A stretch of DNA of 64,000 bases from Amycolatopsis nivea (GTDB lineage: Bacteria > Actinomycetota > Actinomycetes > Mycobacteriales > Pseudonocardiaceae). The position numbers were made by a program, and so were the translations under genes. The stretch covers positions 186,001-250,000 of the forward strand of contig NZ_SDLT01000006.1 in the NCBI RefSeq assembly GCF_004522235.1, given 5' to 3'. The notes beneath the pieces were generated by a model. It searched no databases, was not told the DNA's origin, and was given only the letters and a program-made list of their open reading frames with translations. Numbering within the stretch: the first letter of the stretch is position 1; every line of letters starts with the position of its first letter. Of this stretch, positions 34,187 through 41,925 are shown one piece after another.

Positions 34187-35278
34187 ATGGAGACGGTGGG
34201 GCCGCCGATCCGGCGCGGAAGCCGGGAGGAACGCCGGGAGGCGACCGTGCGGGCGCTGGCCGCCGGGGACGAGGCTGGCTGCGCGTACTGCGGGCAGCCG
34301 CTGCCGCCCATCCCCCGGCAAGGGGGGCGGCCGACGCCCTACTGCCCGGCCGATCCGGAGCGGTACGGCCGGTGGGGCGCGAAGGTCGTCACGTGCGCGA
34401 TGCTCGACGAGCAGCGCGAGATCTGGGTGACCGTCTACGGCCCCGATCAGCCGATGACCCAGCTCGACACCCGGGCGCTCGACGAGCAGCTCGGGTCGGC
34501 GCTGTCGGCGTTGGACCCGCTGCACGCGGAACTGTCGGCGCTGCGCACGCACGTCACCGACCAGACCGCGGCCGCCCTCAAAGCGCGGGAAGAGGCCGAA
34601 GCTGCCCGCGACGAGGCGTTGGAACAGGCCCGGGTCGCAAACGTCGAGCGCGCACACGCGGTAGCGGCGGAGGAGGAAGCGCGAGCGGCCGAGGAAGCGG
34701 CCAGGAAACAGTCCGAAGTGGACCGGCAGGAGCGCGACGCCGCGCTCGCCAACGCCGCCACGGCAAGGAAAGCGCAGGAAGCGGCGCTGGCGGTCCGCGA
34801 CGAAGCCGAGAACAACCGGCAGCGAGCGCTCGAGCAGGCGGCGGCCGCGCATGACCGGGTCACGGTGTTGCAGCGCGAGATCTCCGCGTTGCGTGCGACG
34901 GCGGTCGAGGATCTCGAACAGGCGCGCCGCACGGCCGCGGAGGCGCAGCAGGAACTGCGGGCATCGCTGACCGCCGAGCACGAGAGCCGGACGCGGGAGC
35001 AAGAGCAGCGGTTGCGCGAGCAGGCGGCGGAGGCGGACGAGCGGGTGCGCGGCGTGCAGTTGGCGGCTGATCAGCGGGTCGCGGAGTCGGCTGCGCAGTT
35101 GAGCCAGGCGACCAAGATCTACGCCGAAACGCTGGCACCGCTGCACGCTGAACTGGGGGAACTGCGTGCTCGCGTGAGTGCGCAACAGGCGGAAATCGAC
35201 GAATTGCAGCGGCTCCGCGAGGCCGAGAAGGCGGAACAGGCGGAAGAGACCGAGCAGTCGGAGGACGGCGGCGCCTGA
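34187..35278 (+). CDS. zinc-finger coiled-coil protein (KfrA-like)
   Basis: A 363-residue protein. The N-terminal 75 residues hold a probable zinc site (CAYCGQPLPP..., YCPADPERYG, later C) and a basic head (RRGSREERREATVRAL). Residues 110-360 are a long, nearly unbroken coiled coil rich in Ala, Glu, Arg and Gln. This resembles KfrA-like plasmid proteins, which bind DNA through the head and polymerise through the coil, and actinobacterial mobile-element relatives. Strong promoter and ribosome site. It lies beside a decayed integrase and an AT-rich dyad, so a plasmid or integrative origin is plausible. Function not proven. Confidence 0.75.
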   Translation: METVGPPIRRGSREERREATVRALAAGDEAGCAYCGQPLPPIPRQGGRPTPYCPADPERYGRWGAKVVTCAMLDEQREIWVTVYGPDQPMTQLDTRALDEQLGSALSALDPLHAELSALRTHVTDQTAAALKAREEAEAARDEALEQARVANVERAHAVAAEEEARAAEEAARKQSEVDRQERDAALANAATARKAQEAALAVRDEAENNRQRALEQAAAAHDRVTVLQREISALRATAVEDLEQARRTAAEAQQELRASLTAEHESRTREQEQRLREQAAEADERVRGVQLAADQRVAESAAQLSQATKIYAETLAPLHAELGELRARVSAQQAEIDELQRLREAEKAEQAEETEQSEDGGA

Positions 35279-35440
35279 CCGGGTTGTGGTTGAATACCTC
35301 CCGTCGCCGGGGTTGACCGGCTGACAATCATCGCCCGCGGTGCCTTTCCTGGCCCGTGCAGGCGCGCTCCCGCGAGCACTTCAGCAATCCCCGGCCTCGT
35401 CAGGTCGTCCCCAGTCATGCCCGAGAAACGGAGCAGAACC

Positions 35441-35929
35441 ATGCCCACCGAACGCATCACCAACGGCACCGAACGAGCACTGCTCGAGAACGCGCTCGAC
35501 CGCAACCGCGAAGCGCTGGTCGAGACCCTCCGCGGCCTGTCCGAAACCGACGCGCGGCGACGGCTCGTCGCGTCGCTGTCGACGCCGATTTCCGTGGTCA
35601 AGCACGCCGCCGCGGCGGAACGGATCTGGTTTCAGCGGTTCTGGGCCGGGCTCGCCGAGTCCGAATGCGACGGGTACTCGAAGCGCGACGTCGGCACCTT
35701 CACCGTGACCGACGACGAGACCGTGGCCGACGTGATCGCCGAATACGAACGCGCCAGCCAGCGGTCAAGGGAGATCGCTGCGCGCTTCGAACTCGACGAC
35801 ACCAAGGAGTTTCCCGGCGAGGGCACCGTCAGCATGCGCTGGACGCTGCTCGCGATGATCCAGGAGTTCGCCCGGCACGCGGGACACGGCGACATCCTGC
35901 GCGAGCAGATCGACCAGCCGCTCCCCTGA
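35441..35929 (+). CDS. DinB/DUF664 family protein
   Basis: A 162-residue four-helix-bundle protein of the DinB superfamily, DUF664 branch, which in actinobacteria includes mycothiol-dependent transferases. The metal-ligand histidines appear in VVKHAAAAERIWF and EFARHAGHGDILREQ. The ATG at 35441 is chosen because a GGAG lies eleven bases upstream; 35417 is an alternative. It converges with an epoxide-hydrolase gene at nine bases. Confidence 0.83.
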   Translation: MPTERITNGTERALLENALDRNREALVETLRGLSETDARRRLVASLSTPISVVKHAAAAERIWFQRFWAGLAESECDGYSKRDVGTFTVTDDETVADVIAEYERASQRSREIAARFELDDTKEFPGEGTVSMRWTLLAMIQEFARHAGHGDILREQIDQPLP

Positions 35930-35938
35930 CCTCGCCGG

Positions 35939-36817
35939 CTACCGGTGTTCGGCGAGGAACGGAAGGAGCGCGTCGGCCATCTCGTCGGGCACTTCCTCGG
36001 CGAGGTCGTGCCCGGCGTCGAAAACGAGGCCGGTGACGTCGTCCGCCATGATCCGCATCTGGGACTCGGCGCGTTCGCCGATGAACGCCGACCCGCCGAG
36101 CGCGAGGACGGGGATGTCCAGTTTCCGTTGCGCCGCTTGCCGATTCTGCTCGGCGTCGACGAGCATCGCCCGGTAGATCGCGAGCATCGCGCGGATGCCG
36201 CCGGGCATGGAGTAGCAGCGCACGTACTCCTCGATCGCGTCCGGGGTGGCGCTGTCCGGGCGGCTGCGCTCGAACTTGATCATGTAGGTGATCAGTTCGC
36301 GTTCGTGGCCGGCGATGAGCATTTCGGGGACGTCCGGCTGGAAGTAGAAGCCCAGATGCCACAGGTGCATGCCGCCGGCGACGTTCTCGGCGGTGAGCGC
36401 GGTGTGGTCCTCGAAGCCGAACCCGGGGAACAACGCCTCGGCGAACACCAGCGACGGCACGCGGTCGCGGTGCCGGGCGGCGAGCTGGTAGCCGATCACC
36501 GCTCCCCAATCCTCGCCGACCACGGCGTAGGTCTCGTGGCCGAGGGCGGCCATCAGCTCGGCGACGTCGTCGCTCATCGTCGCGGAGTCGTATCCGCCTG
36601 CGGGACGGGCGGAATCGCCGAGGCCGCGCAGATCCGGGACGACGACGGTGTGATGCGGCGTGAGCTTCGGGACGAGGTGCCGCCAGTGGTAACCGGTCTT
36701 CGGCACGCCGTGCAGCAGCACGACCGCGGGGCCGGACCCGGCGGTTCGGTAGTGGAGGCTCGTTCCGTTGACCGCGGCGCGGCCGGTGCGGACGGGAGTG
36801 CTGTCGTGGTCGAGCAT
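35939..36817 (-). CDS. epoxide-hydrolase-like alpha/beta hydrolase
   Basis: A 292-residue hydrolase with an aspartate nucleophile: the elbow reads GEDWGA, as in epoxide hydrolases and haloacetate/haloalkane dehalogenases. HGVPKTGYHW is the oxyanion motif and DAGHDLAEEVPDE carries the histidine. The lid contains FYFQPDVPEMLI. It lies 45 bases downstream of its probable TetR gene on the same strand, and the operator in the gap matches one before tetR itself. Substrates would be epoxides or haloalkanoates. Confidence 0.87.
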   Translation of the reverse strand: MLDHDSTPVRTGRAAVNGTSLHYRTAGSGPAVVLLHGVPKTGYHWRHLVPKLTPHHTVVVPDLRGLGDSARPAGGYDSATMSDDVAELMAALGHETYAVVGEDWGAVIGYQLAARHRDRVPSLVFAEALFPGFGFEDHTALTAENVAGGMHLWHLGFYFQPDVPEMLIAGHERELITYMIKFERSRPDSATPDAIEEYVRCYSMPGGIRAMLAIYRAMLVDAEQNRQAAQRKLDIPVLALGGSAFIGERAESQMRIMADDVTGLVFDAGHDLAEEVPDEMADALLPFLAEHR

Positions 36818-36830
36818 CGTTCTCTTTCTT

Positions 36831-36842
36831 GATCGAGCGTTC
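36831..36842. promoter_or_regulatory. TetR box before the epoxide-hydrolase-like gene
   Basis: GATCG-AG-CGTTC with flanks TT and CA, in the 45-base gap between tetR and the hydrolase. The same site, inverted, stands upstream of tetR at 37465-37476. The form fits the xACCGnnCGGTx operator class of KGSLYxxFGDK-type TetR proteins. Confidence 0.7.
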
Positions 36843-36862
36843 CATATTGAGGACGTAAAACA

Positions 36863-37450
36863 TCAGCCGAGGGCGACGAGGGCTACCTCCACGAGGGGTT
36901 CGAGGGCGCGGGCGTCCGGGGTGATCTTCGCGGTGACCAGCAGTCCGTTGAGGAAGGTGACCAGAAAGGCGGCCAGCGTGGCCGGATCGTGCGGTGTCGC
37001 GATCTCGCCGCGCTCCGCCGCGACGCGCAGCACCTCGGCGATCGCGTCCTGACTCGCGTCCTGCATGTCCCGCACGGTGCGCCGGGTCGCGGCGTCCCCC
37101 GGCAGGCGCTCGCAGACGGCATTGACGGCCAGGCAGCCGCGGCCGTCGTCGGACACGGCGATCCGGATCCGCTCGACCAGGAGCGTCCGGATCGCCGAGC
37201 GGGCGTCGGCCCCGTTTTTCAGGCTGTCCAAGGCGGTTGCCGCGAGCGTGGCCCGGTAGTGCTCCAGCGCAGCCCGGTACAGGCCGTCCTTGTCGCCGAA
37301 CGCGGCGTACAGCGAGCCCTGCCCGATGCCGAGGTGCTGGGTCAGATCGCGCACCGAGGTCGCCTCGTAGCCACGCGACCAGAACAGTTCCATCGCGCGG
37401 CTCACCGCGGCCTCGGTGTCGAACTCTCGGGTGCGGACCATGATCCGCAC
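36863..37450 (-). CDS. TetR family regulator of the epoxide-hydrolase-like gene
   Basis: A 195-residue TetR protein with recognition helix QGSLYAAFGDKDGLYRAALEHY and a ligand domain containing RGCLAVNAVCERL, the same clade as the regulator at 8902-9498. The GTG at 37450 has an AAAGG site; the ATG at 37441 is an alternative. Two matching operators, one in front of itself and one in front of the downstream hydrolase, indicate repression of both. Confidence 0.85.
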   Translation of the reverse strand: MRIMVRTREFDTEAAVSRAMELFWSRGYEATSVRDLTQHLGIGQGSLYAAFGDKDGLYRAALEHYRATLAATALDSLKNGADARSAIRTLLVERIRIAVSDDGRGCLAVNAVCERLPGDAATRRTVRDMQDASQDAIAEVLRVAAERGEIATPHDPATLAAFLVTFLNGLLVTAKITPDARALEPLVEVALVALG

Positions 37451-37464
37451 TCTACGCCTTTCTG

Positions 37465-37476
37465 GAACGTCCGATC
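37465..37476. promoter_or_regulatory. TetR box upstream of tetR (autoregulation)
   Basis: GAACG-TC-CGATC, the inverted copy of the site at 36831-36842, 15 bases upstream of the tetR start. The shared extended sequence on the complementary strand reads CTTGATCGnnCGTTCCA. Confidence 0.7.
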
Positions 37477-37512
37477 AAGAAAGGGGGCCCTGGATTGGCT
37501 ACGTCCGGAGCG

Positions 37513-38118
37513 CTACAGCCACCCGCTCGTCTCGGCGACCCGGACCGCCTCCGCGCGCGTGCGGGCCTGCGTCTTGCCGATGGCCGACGACAGGTGATTG
37601 CGCACCGTTCCCGCCGACAGGCCCAGCGCCTGCGCCATGTCCGCGACCGTTCCGCCTTCCGCCGCGGCGCGCAGGACGTCCGCCTCGCGGTCGGTGAGCG
37701 GGCTCGCGCCGCTGGCCAGCGATTCGGCGGCGAGCGCCGGGTCCACGAACCGCAGTCCGGCGTGGACCCGGCGGATCGCGTTGATCAGTTGTTCCGGGCG
37801 CGAATCCTTCACCACGAACCCGGCCGCGCCCGCGGACATCGCGCGCGACAGGTAACCGGGGCGGCTGAAGGTGGTGCAGATCAGCACGCGGCACTCCGGC
37901 AGCGCGTGCCGCAGTTCGGCGGTCACGGCGAGGCCGTCGCGGCCGGGCATCTGGACGTCGACGAGCGCGATGTCCGGGGCGGTCCGCTGCGCGGCGGGCA
38001 GGACCTCGGGGCCGGAGCCGACCTCGGCGACCACCTCGATGTCGGATTCCATCCGCAGCAGGGAAGCCAGTGCGCCGCGCACGAGCGCCTGGTCGTCGGC
38101 CAGCAGGACCCGGATCAC
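37513..38118 (-). CDS. NarL/LuxR-type response regulator
   Basis: A 201-residue two-component response regulator. The receiver domain (VLLADDQALVRGAL with the acidic pair, VDVQMPGRDGL with the phospho-Asp, VVKDSRPEQL with Lys) is joined to a LuxR helix-turn-helix (LTDREADVLRAAAEGGTVADMAQALGLSAGTVRNHLSSAIGKTQARTRAEAV). Its ATG overlaps the stop of the sensor kinase gene (ATGA), so the pair is coupled. Confidence 0.92.
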   Translation of the reverse strand: MIRVLLADDQALVRGALASLLRMESDIEVVAEVGSGPEVLPAAQRTAPDIALVDVQMPGRDGLAVTAELRHALPECRVLICTTFSRPGYLSRAMSAGAAGFVVKDSRPEQLINAIRRVHAGLRFVDPALAAESLASGASPLTDREADVLRAAAEGGTVADMAQALGLSAGTVRNHLSSAIGKTQARTRAEAVRVAETSGWL

Positions 38119-39296
38119 GCCGCGCCTCCGGCCGCCGGGCCGCGGGCCAGCACCCGGAAGCCGCCGTGCGGGCCGCGGCCATGTTCGAGGGAGCCGGACA
38201 CCGCGGCCATCCGCTCGGCGAGACCGGTCAGTCCGTGTCCGGGGACGACCTCCGCCGGGACAGTGCCGTCGTCGGCGACCTCCAGCCAGTCCCGTCCGAC
38301 GCGGACGACGCAGCGCTGTGCGTCGGAATGGCGGAGTACGTTGGTCACGGCTTCCCTTACTACGTAACCGAAAACGCCCTGCAGTTCAGGAGCCACAGCG
38401 TCGGCCGCGGCAGGCAGTTCAGCCTGGACGCCGGCGGCGCGCAACGCCATCCGGGCGCCGGCGACTTCGGTCGCGAACGACACCGTGCGGTAGTCGGACA
38501 CGGTCGCGCGGACGTCGGAGAGGGCTTCCCGGCAGAGGTCGTCCAGGTCCCGGATCTCGGCGAGCGCCGCGTCGGTGTTGTCCGAAGTCTCCAGGATCCG
38601 CCGCGTCAGGCCGAGTTTCAGGGTCATCGTGGAGAGGCTGTGGCCGAGGACGTCGTGCAGGTCGCGGGCGACGCGCTGCCGTTCCTGGTCCACCGCCATC
38701 CGCCGGATCTGCTCGCGGGCGAGCCGGAGGTGGCCGATGGTGAACGTCAGCGCGTAGACGATGCCGAGGATCGCGGTGACGGCCACGAGCGTGAGGACCT
38801 GGCCCCAGGCGACCCGCCCGTCGCTGACCAGCATCCACGCGATCTGGGCGACGGCCGCTCCGGTGCCGAGGAGCAGGGAAAACCGCAGCGGCAACAGCAT
38901 GAGCCCGGTGGCGATGGCGTAGGTGAGGCCGGTCAGATACGCCGGGGAACCGAGGATCAGCGCGGGCGCGGTGCCGAGCGCGAACATCGCCGCGACCATC
39001 GCGATCCGCTGCCGCCGCAGCGCGAGCGGGCCGAACCACAGCACCAGCAGGTACGCGATGGCGTAGCAGCCGAGGAAGCCGAAGACGAGCCCGGTGCGCA
39101 CCTGTCCGTACTGCCCGTCCGCGATCGCGATCACCCAGGTGGCCAGGAAGCCCATCATCAGGCCGTTGACCACCACGGACCGGACGCGGCCGCGATGCAG
39201 ACCGGGCCCTCCGCTGTGCGCGTCCGTCCAGAAACTCCAGTCCGGCCACTGGCGGGCCGAGAACCGGTCCGGATCGGGTTCGCGCATGTCGATCAT
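38115..39296 (-). CDS. HisKA_3 sensor histidine kinase
   Basis: A 393-residue membrane sensor kinase. Five or six hydrophobic segments lie between about residues 45 and 190. They are followed by the HisKA_3 phosphoacceptor box ERQRVARDLHDVLGHSLSTMTLKL and a HATPase domain (VREAVTNVLRHSDAQRCVV, VADDG, GHGLTGLAERM). No extracellular domain is seen, so it probably senses a membrane or intramembrane signal, as DesK-like kinases do. The ATG at 39296 is chosen; starts at 39338 or 39287 are possible. Partner: the coupled response regulator downstream. Confidence 0.9.
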   Translation of the reverse strand: MIDMREPDPDRFSARQWPDWSFWTDAHSGGPGLHRGRVRSVVVNGLMMGFLATWVIAIADGQYGQVRTGLVFGFLGCYAIAYLLVLWFGPLALRRQRIAMVAAMFALGTAPALILGSPAYLTGLTYAIATGLMLLPLRFSLLLGTGAAVAQIAWMLVSDGRVAWGQVLTLVAVTAILGIVYALTFTIGHLRLAREQIRRMAVDQERQRVARDLHDVLGHSLSTMTLKLGLTRRILETSDNTDAALAEIRDLDDLCREALSDVRATVSDYRTVSFATEVAGARMALRAAGVQAELPAAADAVAPELQGVFGYVVREAVTNVLRHSDAQRCVVRVGRDWLEVADDGTVPAEVVPGHGLTGLAERMAAVSGSLEHGRGPHGGFRVLARGPAAGGAA

Positions 39297-39373
39297 GGTA
39301 AGGCCGCCTCGCCGATGATCACCCATGACAAACGGCACGGGCGGTCCGGACGAGGCGATGCTGGAGTTTGGCT

Positions 39374-39790
39374 ATGTTGCAGATCGCGAAGTCCGGCTTG
39401 ACCAAGTACGAAATCACCAGCGACGGCCGCCTGCTCACCGTGATCGAGGGCCGGTCCGGAGGGCAGTTCCGGCTGGACGGCGTCAGCTATCGGATCCGCC
39501 GCCGGCTGCGCAGCTACCAGTTGCTGGCGGCCGACGGGTCGGTGCTCGCGAGCACTCACCGGCCGGGCACGCGCACCTGGAGCGTCGAGAGCGGCGGTGC
39601 GGAGCTGCGTTTCCGGCGGACCGGGCGTCGTGACCACGTGCAGCTCGACGAGGCCGGGAACACCGTCGGCACCCTCACCGCGGGCACCGCTGATCTGTCC
39701 GGTATGAAGCCTGAGCTGCAGGTGTTCGTGCTCGCGGCGCTGGCGATGCGATCGCGCCGCCGACGCGTCGTGGTCGTCGCGGGCAGTTGA
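39374..39790 (+). CDS. small beta-rich protein of unknown function
   Basis: A 138-residue soluble protein I do not recognise. The sequence alternates short strands and turns (YEITSDGRLLTVIEGRSGGQFRLDG, YQLLAADGSVLASTH, VQLDEAGNTVGTLTAG), recalling the LURP-one/tubby-like beta-barrel pattern, and ends in a basic tail RSRRRRVVVV. GGAG ribosome site seven bases before ATG 39374. It is divergent from the sensor kinase by 77 bases. Confidence 0.72.
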   Translation: MLQIAKSGLTKYEITSDGRLLTVIEGRSGGQFRLDGVSYRIRRRLRSYQLLAADGSVLASTHRPGTRTWSVESGGAELRFRRTGRRDHVQLDEAGNTVGTLTAGTADLSGMKPELQVFVLAALAMRSRRRRVVVVAGS

Positions 39791-39836
39791 GCGGCGACTA
39801 CGCTGGACAGGTTCGCCCGCCTTCGCTGGAGAGACC

Positions 39837-40637
39837 TTGCCCGACCGCCGCACCCTGACCGCCGACTGCACGAGCTGTTTCGCCCTCTGCTGCGTCGCGC
39901 TCACCTTCATCAAATCCGCCGATTTCGCGATCGACAAGCGGGCCGGCGACCCGTGCCCGAACCTGCGGTCCGATTTCCGCTGCGGCATCCACGACCGGTT
40001 GCGCCCCAAGGGTTTCGCGGGCTGCACCGGGTACGACTGCTTCGGGGCCGGACAGCAGGTGTCGCAGGTGACCTTCGGCGGCCGGAGCTGGCGGGAGGCC
40101 CCGGAAACCCGCGAGCGGATGTTCGCCGCGCTCCCGGTGATGCGGCATCTGCACGAACTGCTCTGGTACCTCACCGAGGCGCGCTCGCTGGCGACGACCC
40201 GCGAAATCCACGCGGACCTGGACGCGGAGATCACCGAACTGGAGCAGATCACCTCCGAGGACGCGGACGCGGTGCTGGCCATCGACGTCGACGCCCGGCG
40301 CGCTCAGGTGAACCCGCTTCTGGTGCGCACCAGCGAACTGGTCCGCGCCGGTGCCGGGCGCAAGAAGGACCGGCGAGGCGCCGACCTGATCGGCGCGAAA
40401 CTGGCCGGCGCGGACCTGCGCAGCACGAACCTGCGCGGTGCCTACCTGATCGCGGCCGACCTCCGGGGCGCTGATCTGCGCCGCGCTGACCTGATCGGTG
40501 CGGACCTGCGCGACGCCGACGTCCGCGGCGCCGACTTCACCGACAGCATTTTCCTTACGCAGTCCCAGGTCAACGCTGCCCGCGGCGACGCCAAGACCAA
40601 GCTGCCGCCGCGGCTGGCCCGCCCCGACCGCTGGTGA
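39837..40637 (+). CDS. cysteine-cluster plus pentapeptide-repeat protein
   Basis: A 266-residue protein with two parts. Residues 1-75 hold a cysteine cluster (CTSCFALCC, CPNLRSDFRCGIHDRL, CTGYDC) like the CxxCxxxCC metal-binding (YkgJ-like) domain. Residues 180-235 are pentapeptide repeats (ADLIGAKLAGADLRSTNLRGAYLIAADLRGADLRRADLIGADL), which form a right-handed beta-helix. The TTG start follows GGAGAG. Pentapeptide proteins can mimic DNA and protect gyrase, but the metal-binding head is unusual for those. Function unknown. Confidence 0.78.
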   Translation: MPDRRTLTADCTSCFALCCVALTFIKSADFAIDKRAGDPCPNLRSDFRCGIHDRLRPKGFAGCTGYDCFGAGQQVSQVTFGGRSWREAPETRERMFAALPVMRHLHELLWYLTEARSLATTREIHADLDAEITELEQITSEDADAVLAIDVDARRAQVNPLLVRTSELVRAGAGRKKDRRGADLIGAKLAGADLRSTNLRGAYLIAADLRGADLRRADLIGADLRDADVRGADFTDSIFLTQSQVNAARGDAKTKLPPRLARPDRW

Positions 40638-40638
40638 G

Positions 40639-40806
40639 TCAGCGCGGGCGGGTGGACCCGACGACGACCCCGCCGAGCCGCGCGATCCAGCTGCCGCACA
40701 CACAACGCACGTAGTCGGCCCGGCTGCCCGCCGACGCGGGAACGACAGCGGACGAGGGCAGCTCGGCCAAGGGCCAGCCACAGCGGGGGCAACGGTTTTC
40801 TTCCAT
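40639..40806 (-). CDS. small zinc-ribbon protein
   Basis: A 55-residue protein with two cysteine pairs, CPRCGWP near the N-terminus and CVCG near the C-terminus, the spacing of a zinc ribbon. It converges on the pentapeptide gene with one base between the stops. No ribosome site is clear; CACGAT six bases upstream hints at a leaderless message. Function unknown. Confidence 0.6.
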   Translation of the reverse strand: MEENRCPRCGWPLAELPSSAVVPASAGSRADYVRCVCGSWIARLGGVVVGSTRPR

Positions 40807-40911
40807 GCCGCCATCGTGCGGTAATGGTTCAGTGCAGTTCAACCCTTACGGATTTCGCGGAGATCGCGTTCGTCACGGATTAGCCGTGCTGGCACCCGGG
40901 TATGCAGCGGC

Positions 40912-41208
40912 ATGGCGCACCCGAACGGACCGGACACGGCGGACCTCGTGCTCACTTTCGGGCACGACGAACTGATCATCCGCCGCCGGTACGAAACCTT
41001 GAGCATCGGCAACGACATCCTCATCGCCCTCTGGTTCGTCGCCGGAAGCATCCTGTTCTTCTACGAGTCCCTCGCCACCCTGGCCGCCTGGTTCTTCCTG
41101 ATCGGCAGCATCGAACTGCTGATCCGCCCGGTGATCCGGCTGACCCGCGCGGTGCACCTCCGCCGCATCCGCCGCGACGGGGCCGTGGATTCCACGCCCG
41201 ATTTCTGA
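40912..41208 (+). CDS. YrhK-domain small membrane protein
   Basis: A 98-residue protein with two closely spaced hydrophobic helices (about 34-54 and 57-72), a basic end, and the pattern YETLSIGNDILIALWFVAGSILFFY that marks the YrhK family. Likely inserted in the cytoplasmic membrane. Function unknown. No clear ribosome site precedes the ATG. Confidence 0.75.
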   Translation: MAHPNGPDTADLVLTFGHDELIIRRRYETLSIGNDILIALWFVAGSILFFYESLATLAAWFFLIGSIELLIRPVIRLTRAVHLRRIRRDGAVDSTPDF

Positions 41209-41257
41209 CCGGCTCGCCCCCCTGCTCCGCGGCCAGCGATCTCGGGCGGAGACCTGC

Positions 41258-41308
41258 TTGAGCAGTTGCTCAAATCTCGTCTATCCTCTGTTTTGAGCAA
41301 CTGCTCAA
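41258..41308. promoter_or_regulatory. vanY-tetR operon promoter with two perfect operators
   Basis: TTGAGCAGTTGCTCAA (41258-41273) and its exact reverse complement TTGAGCAACTGCTCAA (41293-41308), two 16-bp palindromes 35 bases apart. TTGAGC (41258-41263) and TATCCT (41282-41287) with an 18-base spacer form a promoter. The first operator covers the -35 and the second the start point. Confidence 0.85.
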
Positions 41309-41351
41309 AAGCGGGTTGGCGGTCGTGCACACGACCGGAGTGGGGGTAGCA

Positions 41352-41921
41352 ATGACGAGCGTCCGTCCCGATCCTGGCCGGGCACTTCGCCGCGATCGCT
41401 GGTACCAGGCGGTCACCCGGATGCTGGCGATAGCGCTGCTGCCGGTGGCATTCGTGATCACGCCGGGTCGGGCCCGGCGTACCGCCTGCCAATGGGCCCT
41501 GGCAGTGCGTTTCCCTGCGGAAGACCTCACCGGTCTTACGCCCGCGACCCGTGCCGCGTTTATCGCAGCGCGCACGCAGGCGTTATGGCGAGACGGTGAG
41601 CTCATCGGGCTCACCTCGGGATATCGGGATGCCGGGGAGCAGGAGCGCTTGTTCGCCGAGGAAGTCCGTCGGAGCGGGTCGCCGGCGGCGGCTCGGTTGC
41701 GGGCGCTGCCGCCGGACGAGTCCCGACACGTCGCGGGGACTGCCCTGGACGTGCGGCCAGTCGAGGGCTCGCGTTGGCTGGAGCGGTATGGCGCGCGCCA
41801 TCACCTGTATCGGAGGTACGACAACGAGTGGTGGCATTTCGAGTACTGGCCCGGCGGGCGTCCGGAGCGGTTGCCACACCCGGGTGCCGTCGGTCACCGG
41901 CTGTCGGGGCCTCTACGGTGA
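41352..41921 (+). CDS. VanY-like D,D-carboxypeptidase (peptidase M15)
   Basis: A 189-residue peptidase of the M15/VanY group. One hydrophobic segment (about 27-40) anchors it or exports it. The catalytic domain shows SGYRDAGEQERLF, the zinc-binding SRHVAGTALDV (SxHxxGxAxD) and EWWHFEYW (the second histidine). Such enzymes trim the terminal D-Ala (or D-Lac) from peptidoglycan precursors. GGGGG ribosome site. It is first in an operon with a tetR gene four bases downstream, under two perfect palindromes. Confidence 0.84.
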   Translation: MTSVRPDPGRALRRDRWYQAVTRMLAIALLPVAFVITPGRARRTACQWALAVRFPAEDLTGLTPATRAAFIAARTQALWRDGELIGLTSGYRDAGEQERLFAEEVRRSGSPAAARLRALPPDESRHVAGTALDVRPVEGSRWLERYGARHHLYRRYDNEWWHFEYWPGGRPERLPHPGAVGHRLSGPLR

Positions 41922-41925
41922 AGCC

